Assembly: GCA_011372335.1 (NCBI GenBank)
Contig: DRSY01000045.1
Span: 1 to 5,605 of the forward strand
Length of the DNA: 5,605 bases
Direction of reading: 5' to 3'
Source of the DNA: Candidatus Woesearchaeota archaeon
GTDB taxonomy: Archaea; Nanobdellota; Nanobdellia; Woesearchaeales; SM23-78
The position numbers and the translations under genes are program-made. The notes below the pieces were generated by a model. That model made no database searches and was not told the DNA's origin. It saw only the letters and a list, made by a program, of their open reading frames with translations. The number at the start of each line of letters is the position of its first letter. Within the stretch, counting starts at the first letter, position 1. Shown piece after piece: positions 1 to 5,546 of this stretch.

Positions 1-5
1 TCAAT

Positions 6-1760
6 ATGAAGTATGATTTAAGAGCTTTTAACAACGGGGTAAAGTATTATGAGAAAAATCTGAAGAAATTCAAAGGGAAAAACATCTTTGTTGTTCTAGA
101 TGTTGATAATGATAAGGCTTTTTTCTCCATAGCTCCCCTTAGCAGAGCGGCTCATAATCTTAATTGCGATGTAGCTGTAAGGATTATTCAGAAGACTTCA
201 AAGACATTGGATGCTTTAATAGATGTGTGGAATGTTTTTGACGATATGGAGAAAGGGGTGAAGAATAAGTTCACGAATGCTCTGAAGGACTTTATTCAAG
301 AAGTTGATAAGAGAGCAAAAGGCGAGTTCAAAAAGATTTTTAAGAGGCCCGAACTCTTTGTTCATGCAAGTAACAAGGAGTTCTATACTAATCAAGGCTT
401 CAGGATGAGTTTCAGACCTGCTTGGTTCAAGAAGTACAAGTGGAACGAATTATTAAAGACCGCTCGTATTATTTGGAAGCAGGTGTATAATCTTAAAAAA
501 ACTGAAAGCGTTGGTTTTGGTTTTGAGTTAATAAGAAAAGCAAAGGACATGGAGTATCCTTTAGAAGATTACCTTGATTCCTATGCTATCACCAGAGCAA
601 TGTGGTTTGCGTGTCCTGCGAGTAAGAAAACATTAAAAGCAAGCACTCCTAGGAAGACTGTGCTTGAACCCTCTGAGAGAACAGGAGAACTAGCAGCAAC
701 TCTGCTGGGTTGCGAGTTAGAGAAGAATATTAGTGAACCTGTTTTTAGAAAGTACAAGAAGGTGTCTGCTCTTTTGAAGCTTAATAGGTTTGAGATTAAT
801 AATGCCTCTTTCTTTATCATAGGGGAGGGTTTCTCAGGAAAGCACATCTTTGGAGAAAGAATTGGTTATCCAACCCCTAATAAGAAGTCAAGATGGGATT
901 CTCCCGGGGGGATAATATACCAGTTCCCTTGGTTTCCGCAGACAAAACTTGATGAGAGAGCTCCTTCATGCAGGCTTGGTGTTACTGACACACTTCCCAT
1001 AGATGTTTTTATTAAGAGCTGCTGCGTAGACTGGCTTAAAATGAAAGAAAAAAATGATGCGCTTATCCGAATAGTGAATAAGTCTGATAAGATAATTGTG
1101 AAATCCAAGATGACTAATCTTGAGATTTTTATAAAGGATAAGGCCGGGAAGAGAAGAAGACCTCTTGGCTCTGATGTTGAGATAAGGCATAAATTTGATC
1201 CTTATTATCTGAAAAAAGGTGTGAAGGCAGGTACATATTCAAATATTCCTGGCGGTGAAATGTTCATAACCCCTGAGTATATGAGAGGCGTATTTTATGG
1301 TGATGTTGTTATTAACATTGATAAGAGCTATGTTCTAAGCGCCAAAAATCCTCTTGTTGTTAAGTGTAACGAGAAGGGTTACAGAATCATTAGAGGCCCT
1401 AAGAAAATTATTAATAAGATTTCTGAGAAGAAAAAAGAAGCAATGAAAGTTCTATGCCAACAGGAGAAACATAATTCGCTGCCAAGAGAAATAATTAAGA
1501 TGAAGAAAGAGAACTTCAACAAGATAGGTGAATTCGCTATTAATACTAATCCTAAAGCCGAGCTATGCAACTACCTTATTGTTAATGAGAAGATTGCAGG
1601 CATGATACACATCGCGCTGGGTTCTGGTTTTGAAGATGACAGGACAACAGTTTATCATTACGATATTGTTATTAATGCAAAAAAACAAGAACTTGATATA
1701 TACGGGGTGAAGGGAGATAAAAAGCTTTGGATGATGAAGAAAGGTAAACTCGCTGTGTAA
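6..1760 (+). CDS. M29-like metallo-aminopeptidase (AmpS/AmpT family), enlarged
   Basis: A 584-residue cytosolic protein with no signal peptide or membrane segment. The C-terminal third shows the M29 aminopeptidase pattern in order: a segment around residues 357-378 resembling the ADKV..TDLxFxI strand, then PGGEMF (E418), IGEF (E509), HIALG (H535) and HYD (H551, D553). These match the two Glu, two His and one Asp that bind the dinuclear metal centre in AmpT/AmpS. The family removes N-terminal amino acids from peptides. The N-terminus (about 25-62) looks like the usual M29 N-terminal alpha/beta domain. Odd points: family members are about 410 residues, so this one carries about 170 extra, apparently around residues 65-330 and in a Lys-rich stretch near 460-505. 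The catalytic Tyr expected seven residues after the first His is F542. The start at 6 has no visible upstream context because the window begins there, so an earlier start is possible. The gene lies 119 bp ahead of PAN on the same strand. The family assignment rests on motifs only; the exact substrate is unknown. Confidence 0.72.
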   Translation: MKYDLRAFNNGVKYYEKNLKKFKGKNIFVVLDVDNDKAFFSIAPLSRAAHNLNCDVAVRIIQKTSKTLDALIDVWNVFDDMEKGVKNKFTNALKDFIQEVDKRAKGEFKKIFKRPELFVHASNKEFYTNQGFRMSFRPAWFKKYKWNELLKTARIIWKQVYNLKKTESVGFGFELIRKAKDMEYPLEDYLDSYAITRAMWFACPASKKTLKASTPRKTVLEPSERTGELAATLLGCELEKNISEPVFRKYKKVSALLKLNRFEINNASFFIIGEGFSGKHIFGERIGYPTPNKKSRWDSPGGIIYQFPWFPQTKLDERAPSCRLGVTDTLPIDVFIKSCCVDWLKMKEKNDALIRIVNKSDKIIVKSKMTNLEIFIKDKAGKRRRPLGSDVEIRHKFDPYYLKKGVKAGTYSNIPGGEMFITPEYMRGVFYGDVVINIDKSYVLSAKNPLVVKCNEKGYRIIRGPKKIINKISEKKKEAMKVLCQQEKHNSLPREIIKMKKENFNKIGEFAINTNPKAELCNYLIVNEKIAGMIHIALGSGFEDDRTTVYHYDIVINAKKQELDIYGVKGDKKLWMMKKGKLAV

Positions 1761-1800
1761 GTTTTTATTTTTAAATGATTTTTTAAATGATTTTTACGGT
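1761..1800 (+). terminator. T-run terminator region after the M29-like gene, with 12-bp tandem repeat
   Basis: Immediately after the TAA stop there are four T-runs: 1762-1766, 1768-1772, 1779-1784 and 1791-1795. Archaeal RNA polymerase commonly terminates on U-runs without a hairpin, so this is a likely transcript end. The T-runs are partly made by two tandem copies of a 12-bp unit, AAATGATTTTTT (1773-1784) and AAATGATTTTTA (1785-1796). Confidence 0.5.
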
Positions 1801-1803
1801 TTT

Positions 1804-1832
1804 CTCGACGATTTATTTGTTTTATCGACGAG
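1804..1832. promoter_or_regulatory. Paired palindromic motif upstream of the PAN promoter (candidate operator)
   Basis: TCGACGA occurs at 1805-1811 and again at 1825-1831, exactly 20 bp apart, or about two helical turns. With flanks, CTCGACGAT (1804-1812) and ATCGACGAG (1824-1832) also form an inverted repeat with one mismatch at the centre. The second copy ends 16 bp before the PAN TATA box. This geometry suits a dimeric regulator bound on one DNA face. The same bases could form a hairpin with an 11-nt loop, so a role in ending the upstream transcript cannot be excluded. No regulator is identified. Confidence 0.4.
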
Positions 1833-1848
1833 TTTCTTAACAGTAATG

Positions 1849-1857
1849 TTTATAAAT
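1849..1857 (+). promoter_or_regulatory. TATA box of the PAN gene
   Basis: TTTATAAAT is centred about 27 bp upstream of the PAN ATG at 1880, the usual archaeal distance from TATA box to transcription start. The transcript would therefore start at or next to the ATG, giving a leaderless mRNA. The sequence before the ATG has no GGAGG-like site, which agrees. Confidence 0.65.
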
Positions 1858-1879
1858 CCAACTCTATTCCGGGTTTAAT

Positions 1880-3016
1880 ATGGTGAGTAAAAACATCTCT
1901 AAACGCTCATTTTTTTCTTCTATAACACCTGTTAATGAACTTGAAGAAGAGAATAGGCTTCTAAGAGAAACATTATCCCAGTTAAGAGAAGAGATTGAGC
2001 GTTACAGAAGCCCTGCTTTGATGGTAGCAGAAGTTGTGGATGTGATTAAGGACAAGGCCATTATTGCTCTTCCAAATGGCAACAAGTTCTTTGTTCATGT
2101 TTCCAGCGAGGTTAAGAACCTTATGCCTGGTGAAACAGTGCTCGTAGAACAGAGAAACCTCACTGTTGTTAATAGAGCGATTTCTTCAAAACACTTTAAT
2201 GTCGAAAGGTTCGTTATACTAGAAAGACCTAATGTGAAATGGTCAGAGATAGGAGGTCTTGCTAACCAGGTTAGGGAGATAAAGGAAGTAATAGAACTGC
2301 CTTTAAAGAACCCTGCGCTTTTCAAGAAAGTAGGTATTCAGCCGCCAAAAGGTATTTTGCTTTATGGTCCGCCAGGCACTGGCAAAACTCTTCTTGCAAA
2401 AGCAGTTGCGAGTTCTACTAAGAGTACTTTCATAGAGATTGTTGGTTCGGAACTCGTCCAGAAGTTTATTGGTGAAGGAGCAAAACTTGTGAAAGAGATA
2501 TTTGAACTTGCAAGACAAAAAGCGCCGAGTATTGTGTTTGTTGATGAACTAGATGCTATTGCTGCTAAACGAGTTGATATCGGTACTAGTGGCGAGAGGG
2601 AAGTACAACGAACCTTTATGCAGTTCCTAGCAGAGATTGATGGTTTCAAACCCTTAGCTAATGTGAAGATTATTGGGTGTACTAATAGAATGGACATACT
2701 TGACCCCGCGGTTATAAGACCTGGCAGATTAGATAGGTTAATAGAAGTGCCTATACCAGATGAGGCTGGCTTAAAAGAAATCTTTAAGATACATACCAAG
2801 CACATGACTCTGGATAAGAAGATAAGAAAAGAAGCTATTCTTAAAAAAATGAAGGGCTTCTCAGGAGCCGAGGTAAAAGCTGTGTGTACAGAAGCCGGTT
2901 ACTTTGCTATTAGGAATAATCGCACCAAGGTTAATCATCACGACTTCCTTTGCGCCATAGATAAGATTAAGAAGGAAGAAGCAGAGGGAGATGAGTTTAT
3001 AAGAATGTTTGGTTGA
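1880..3016 (+). CDS. pan: Proteasome-activating nucleotidase (PAN), AAA+ ATPase
   Basis: A cytosolic hexameric AAA+ unfoldase that caps the archaeal 20S proteasome and translocates substrates into it. In order: a heptad coiled coil at about 18-42 (L21, L28, L32, L35, I39); the linker proline P45 that is conserved in PAN and Rpt subunits; an OB domain at about 46-108; and the AAA+ module from about 118. Walker A is GPPGTGKT (163-170) and Walker B is VFVDELD (219-225). Pore loop 1 is KFIGEG, with F196-I197-G198 as the aromatic-hydrophobic-glycine grip. Sensor 1 is N269, arginine fingers lie in IRPGRLDR (R280, R283), and the small-domain motif GFSGAEVKAVCTEAG starts at 326. At 378 residues it is shorter than the 430-residue Methanocaldococcus protein, mostly through a short N-terminus. 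The C-terminus is MFG, a Phe variant of the HbYX motif that opens the 20S gate. The start is fixed by the TATA spacing. Its own promoter suggests expression independent of the preceding aminopeptidase gene. Confidence 0.96.
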   Translation: MVSKNISKRSFFSSITPVNELEEENRLLRETLSQLREEIERYRSPALMVAEVVDVIKDKAIIALPNGNKFFVHVSSEVKNLMPGETVLVEQRNLTVVNRAISSKHFNVERFVILERPNVKWSEIGGLANQVREIKEVIELPLKNPALFKKVGIQPPKGILLYGPPGTGKTLLAKAVASSTKSTFIEIVGSELVQKFIGEGAKLVKEIFELARQKAPSIVFVDELDAIAAKRVDIGTSGEREVQRTFMQFLAEIDGFKPLANVKIIGCTNRMDILDPAVIRPGRLDRLIEVPIPDEAGLKEIFKIHTKHMTLDKKIRKEAILKKMKGFSGAEVKAVCTEAGYFAIRNNRTKVNHHDFLCAIDKIKKEEAEGDEFIRMFG

Positions 3017-3055
3017 TCTTTCACCTAAAGGAATCCTCAACTAAATGTTAATGCG

Positions 3056-3102
3056 TTTTTCTTTCGAGGTAAGAGGAGATGTTATAAAACTCTGGTTTTT
3101 TT
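3056..3102 (+). terminator. Probable T-run terminator of PAN
   Basis: T5 at 3056-3060 and T7 at 3096-3102 follow the PAN stop. A short CCTC/GAGG pairing (3035-3038 with 3066-3069) surrounds the first run but is weak. The call rests on the archaeal U-run mechanism. Confidence 0.4.
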
Positions 3103-3162
3103 CTTCCATGGTCAGAGACGTCACCAAAGAAAATTTTTTAATGGCTTATTAAAAAGACATAA

Positions 3163-3170
3163 TTTATATA
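3163..3170 (+). promoter_or_regulatory. TATA box ahead of the 73-nt structured element
   Basis: TTTATATA is a near-ideal archaeal box A. Its centre is 26-28 bp before position 3193-3195, where the 7-bp closing stem begins, so predicted transcription starts almost exactly at the structured element. Confidence 0.55.
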
Positions 3171-3189
3171 AATTGGTAATGTTTAACTT

Positions 3190-3194
3190 AAAAA
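3190..3194 (-). terminator. T5 run following the stem on the minus strand
   Basis: Read leftward, the 7-bp stem is followed at once by TTTTT, which is the form of a hairpin-plus-U-run terminator. It could end the methyltransferase transcript, whose stop is at 3321, about 54 bp before the stem, or a minus-strand small RNA. Confidence 0.3.
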
Positions 3195-3267
3195 GACGCA
3201 CAATGACCTGGTGAACACCCCATGAAGCTTCGGCTAATGATTAACGGAAGTAACTTGGGAGTGCGTC
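3195..3267 (+). ncRNA. Candidate 73-nt structured small RNA, family unknown
   Basis: GACGCAC (3195-3201) pairs perfectly with GTGCGTC (3261-3267). Inside, CCCA (3219-3222) can pair with TGGG (3256-3259), and CTTC (3228-3231) with GAAG (3247-3250), closing a 15-nt AT-rich loop. A smaller hairpin AGC-TTCG-GCT (3226-3235) and a GGT/ACC hairpin (3210-3219) compete with these. AATGAC (3202-3207) could alternatively pair with GTCATT (3265-3270), which would break the closing stem. The local GC content is higher than in the flanks. The strand is not settled. The plus strand has the better placed TATA box. The minus strand also has a TATA-like box (3287-3293) and T5 directly after the stem (3194-3190), so this could instead be a minus-strand RNA or the terminator hairpin of the methyltransferase gene. 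It does not fit a tRNA, C/D box or H/ACA RNA. Confidence 0.45.
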
Positions 3268-3286
3268 ATTCCTAAGAAGAAACTGG

Positions 3287-3293
3287 TTTATAA
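3287..3293 (-). promoter_or_regulatory. TATA-like string facing leftward toward the 73-nt element
   Basis: TTATAAA on the minus strand is centred 23-26 bp from positions 3264-3267. It could start a minus-strand copy of the element, but TATA-like strings are common in DNA this AT-rich, and the spacing would clip or just reach the stem. Confidence 0.2.
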
Positions 3294-3320
3294 GAATATG
3301 ATTTATAAAGAATGATTGTT

Positions 3321-4325
3321 TCATAAAATCATAAATTCAATGCAGAACCTAAACTCCCGTGGAGCGGCCTGTCCGCATTTAACAACTCTTAATACCCGGC
3401 ACTTCTTCTTTGCGTCTCTACACGCTTTTTTTATCTTCTCAACACTCTTATTAGTTTCACCTTCTTTTTGGAAGTCATAGAAATGAATAACTGTTCCTTT
3501 CCTGCTTACTTTTAAGGCGACATCAAGGTAGTGTATTGCTGATCTTGGCAGGGGCATTATGATTCTGTCAAACTTCTTGTTGAGTTTTGGAATTATGCTT
3601 CTTACATCACCAAGAAAGACGCTGGTGTTATTCAACTTATTCAGCAAAACGTTTTGTAATGCATAGTTATGCGCCTCTGGGTTTATCTCAACACCCGTAA
3701 CATGTTTGGCTTCTGTGTTCTTTGCAATGACACATACGTAAGGAGCGCATCCCGAGAACATTACAAGGACGTCTTCACCTTTCCTTACCTGCTTATAAAC
3801 TCTTTTCCTTTCATTACTAAGTCGCGGGGAGAAATAAACCTTTTCAACATCTAATCTTAAAATCACATTGTTCTCCTTGTAAACTGCTTCTGTGGTTTTT
3901 TCTCCTGCCAGATACTTTAATTTCTGAGTTCTGAAAACACCTTCGTGCTTGCCTTTCTTTAACACAGTTCGGATATTCTTATTAGTTCTTAGCACTTCTT
4001 TTGCTATTAGTTTCTCTTTTTTCTCAAGTTCTTTTGGAATCTCAAGAATAGCAACGTTCCCAATAACATCCATTGATGTCCGTAGAAATACTAAGTCTTT
4101 TTTACGTAGCTTCTTAGTAAGAGCACTCCTAAGGTTTGTTCTTGTTTTCTTCTTTTTTAGAATTTTATGAACCAACTTGTATTCGCTTTTAAACCTTTTC
4201 TTCACAGGGAAATAAACAAATTCTTTATCCTTCTTAAGATAATGGTCTTTATCAAGCAAATCCTTCTTTATTAACTCATTCTTTACTTTCTCAGCTTCTC
4301 TAAGAGGAACTTTTATACATAGCAT
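3321..4325 (-). CDS. taw22: tRNA(G37) methyltransferase, aTrm5a (Taw22/Taw21) type
   Basis: A class I SAM-dependent methyltransferase acting on G37 of tRNA. The length of 334 residues matches the archaeal Trm5 family. Order: an N-terminal D1 domain (about 1-45), the D2 domain with FRTQKLKYLAGE (R132), the YFSPRLSNER signature (164-173), the SAM-binding MFSGCAPY (189-196) and GVEINPEA (211-218, E213 contacting SAM), GDVR (239-242), and the catalytic IIMPLPRSA (255-263). R132, E172 and R173 fall where the family's catalytic Arg, general-base Glu and following Arg sit. In m1G-only aTrm5b/c the catalytic motif is NLP; here it is PLP (P258, P260). That agrees with Pyrococcus abyssi Taw22, where P260 and P262 are documented active-site residues. 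Such enzymes make m1G37 and/or C7-methylate imG-14 to imG2 in wyosine synthesis on tRNA-Phe. Which of these activities this one has is not determined. The glycine-rich loop reads GCAPY where GVGPF is usual. A TATA box at 4351-4358 supports the start. Confidence 0.9.
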   Translation of the reverse strand: MLCIKVPLREAEKVKNELIKKDLLDKDHYLKKDKEFVYFPVKKRFKSEYKLVHKILKKKKTRTNLRSALTKKLRKKDLVFLRTSMDVIGNVAILEIPKELEKKEKLIAKEVLRTNKNIRTVLKKGKHEGVFRTQKLKYLAGEKTTEAVYKENNVILRLDVEKVYFSPRLSNERKRVYKQVRKGEDVLVMFSGCAPYVCVIAKNTEAKHVTGVEINPEAHNYALQNVLLNKLNNTSVFLGDVRSIIPKLNKKFDRIIMPLPRSAIHYLDVALKVSRKGTVIHFYDFQKEGETNKSVEKIKKACRDAKKKCRVLRVVKCGQAAPREFRFCIEFMIL

Positions 4326-4350
4326 GTATTTTTAATCTAATCAACAAATG

Positions 4351-4358
4351 TTTTTAAA
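4351..4358 (-). promoter_or_regulatory. TATA box of the tRNA methyltransferase gene
   Basis: On the minus strand TTTAAAAA is centred about 29 bp before the ATG (first base 4325), which predicts a leader of 0-3 nt. No Shine-Dalgarno-like sequence precedes the ATG. It lies inside the 47-bp gap to the permease gene, so the methyltransferase probably has its own start site. Confidence 0.45.
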
Positions 4359-4367
4359 TTTTTAGAT

Positions 4368-4372
4368 AAAAA
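4368..4372 (-). terminator. T5 run directly after the permease stop
   Basis: The permease TAG is followed immediately by TTTTT on the minus strand, then by AT-rich sequence. This is a plausible U-run terminator, which would separate the permease transcript from the methyltransferase; read-through is possible. Confidence 0.35.
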
Positions 4373-5494
4373 CTAACCCAGGAGGTTAATAGCGCCTATG
4401 ATGAACAAGAGGATTAGGCTTATAGCAATAAACTTGTTAATATAAAGAGTGTATTCTGGTTTTCGTTCGCTTTTCTTCTTAGCATTAAGAACCATTAATA
4501 TTGTGAGGACGCCAACAATCGCTCCTGTGATTACGCCTGTAATCTGAAGTATTGTTGTAAACGTCGCGATGTTCCTTAGCAATAGGAAGAGGAGGAACGG
4601 CACGAAGCACGCTAACACCCAGGAAGTGTTCTTTCTCAGACCATAATCATACCAGAACAACTCTTTAAGAGCAAGACCGAGTGCGAGGAAAGAGGTTGTC
4701 ATAGTAAATAAAGCGAATAAAGCGCCTATGAATACTAGTTTTTCCCCTAGAATAACTGCTAAGCCAAGAGCGCCGACTTCTTGAGTGTTCACTCCCAGCA
4801 CTCCGACAATTGAAAGTGCAAATAACACGTAGATAACAATGGGTATTAGGCTACCAATTATTATCGCTTTTTTTAACTCTTTCTTATACCTCCCTAGTTC
4901 TTCCTTCATTTCAGGGATAGCCACAGTTCCAAGAAAAGCAAAGAGTACCACGCCGTAAGGAACAAGTATTTTTGAAAAACTGAACTCTGATAGGTTCGCC
5001 AGATTAATCTTGGGGAAGGCCAGAATAAATATGAGGACTACAAGAGTGATGACTAACGGTGTTACAATTGCTTCTGATTCCTCAATTGCTTTTAAGCCGA
5101 TATAAACAATCCACGCTAATACCCCGAAGAATATAATACTGCATAACAGCGGGTCCCATCCGAGAATACTTGCAAGAGCTTCTCCTCCTCCCAAAGTATA
5201 AGCGATAATAGCACCGTAAATACCAATAATCATGCTGATAAACATGAAATATTTGCCTAGTCTTCCAGTGTATTTTTCTGCATAGCCTGTTAGTTGGTGG
5301 TTGCCTTTTGTTCTAAGAACCACTTCTCCTAGGTATAGGTTGATAAGTAATATAATCAATCCAATGCCAATTATATTAATAAGTCCTGTGAGGAAGCCTG
5401 CTTTTGCAACCACATACGGGATGCCTAGGATGCCTGCTCCTATAACACAACCTATGAGGGTGGATGCTGCTTCAAATAACCTCTTTTTTCGCAT
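4373..5494 (-). CDS. Amino acid permease, AAAP/HAAAP type (APC superfamily)
   Basis: A 373-residue integral membrane transporter with about 11 hydrophobic segments: roughly 9-31, 34-58, 82-104, 115-134, 143-161, 177-197, 208-233, 246-275, 290-306, 309-337 and 350-372. The first segment contains GAGILGIPYVVAKAGF (19-34). This is the glycine-rich unwound helix that binds the substrate backbone in LeuT-fold amino acid transporters and is typical of the aromatic/neutral amino acid permease families (Pfam Aa_trans or Trp_Tyr_perm). The sixth carries FAFLGTVAIPEMKEEL, also typical of this group. The start MRKKR gives a positive cytosolic N-terminus. Likely role: ion-coupled uptake of an amino acid. 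The substrate cannot be read from sequence; aromatic is only the commonest annotation for this type. The gene is codirectional with the downstream methyltransferase across 47 bp, but each appears to have its own promoter. Confidence 0.85.
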   Translation of the reverse strand: MRKKRLFEAASTLIGCVIGAGILGIPYVVAKAGFLTGLINIIGIGLIILLINLYLGEVVLRTKGNHQLTGYAEKYTGRLGKYFMFISMIIGIYGAIIAYTLGGGEALASILGWDPLLCSIIFFGVLAWIVYIGLKAIEESEAIVTPLVITLVVLIFILAFPKINLANLSEFSFSKILVPYGVVLFAFLGTVAIPEMKEELGRYKKELKKAIIIGSLIPIVIYVLFALSIVGVLGVNTQEVGALGLAVILGEKLVFIGALFALFTMTTSFLALGLALKELFWYDYGLRKNTSWVLACFVPFLLFLLLRNIATFTTILQITGVITGAIVGVLTILMVLNAKKKSERKPEYTLYINKFIAISLILLFIIGAINLLG

Positions 5495-5517
5495 AAGAAT
5501 TTTTATAGATGCGATTG

Positions 5518-5525
5518 TTTAATAA
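5518..5525 (-). promoter_or_regulatory. TATA box of the permease gene
   Basis: On the minus strand TTATTAAA is centred about 28 bp ahead of the ATG (first base 5494), predicting a leaderless transcript. A second AT-rich string, TATAAAAA at 5500-5507, is only about 10 bp from the ATG and would start transcription inside the gene, so it is the less likely box. Confidence 0.4.
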
Positions 5526-5546
5526 GTTTTTCCATTATTTTTTTAT

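Larger units (their letters stand above)
3017..3320. other. 304-bp gap between convergent genes PAN and the tRNA methyltransferase
   Basis: No recognisable protein gene is present. From left to right it holds T-runs that may end the PAN transcript, a 35-codon ORF of doubtful reality (3045-3152), a strong TATA box (3163-3170), a 73-nt element closed by a 7-bp stem (3195-3267), and AT-rich sequence with two further TATA-like strings (3287-3293, 3302-3308). A gap between convergent genes would normally be shorter, which supports a non-coding gene here. Confidence 0.6.

Noticed and set aside
581..847. Minus-strand ORFs inside the M29-like, PAN and permease genes (for example 581-847, 2362-2805)
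   Set aside because: They are antisense shadows of clearly coding frames, with no promoter or family motif of their own.
3195..3267. Miniature mobile element or attC-like site with 7-bp inverted ends
   Set aside because: No target-site duplication flanks the ends, and the ends do not match the attC core consensus.
3195..3268. tRNA gene (73 nt, 7-bp acceptor-like stem, A after it)
   Set aside because: The length and end stem fit, but there is no TTCRA T-loop in the right place, position 8 is not U, the D-arm and anticodon arm cannot be formed, and the reverse complement does not fit either.
3195..3275. C/D box or H/ACA guide RNA, or fluoride/TPP riboswitch
   Set aside because: No RTGATGA/CTGA box pair and no ACA after the stem. 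The resemblance of GCTAATGA to part of the fluoride riboswitch is not backed by the rest of its consensus, and no downstream gene on that strand would be controlled.
3299..3332. Inverted repeat ATGATTTAT / ATAAAATCAT across the methyltransferase stop as a terminator
   Set aside because: It is imperfect, purely AT-rich and partly coding, with no following T-run on the minus strand; chance is likely at this composition.
3324..5494. Permease and tRNA methyltransferase as a functional operon linking Phe uptake to tRNA-Phe modification
   Set aside because: The permease substrate is unknown, and a T-run plus a separate TATA box lie between the genes. Adjacency alone is too weak.
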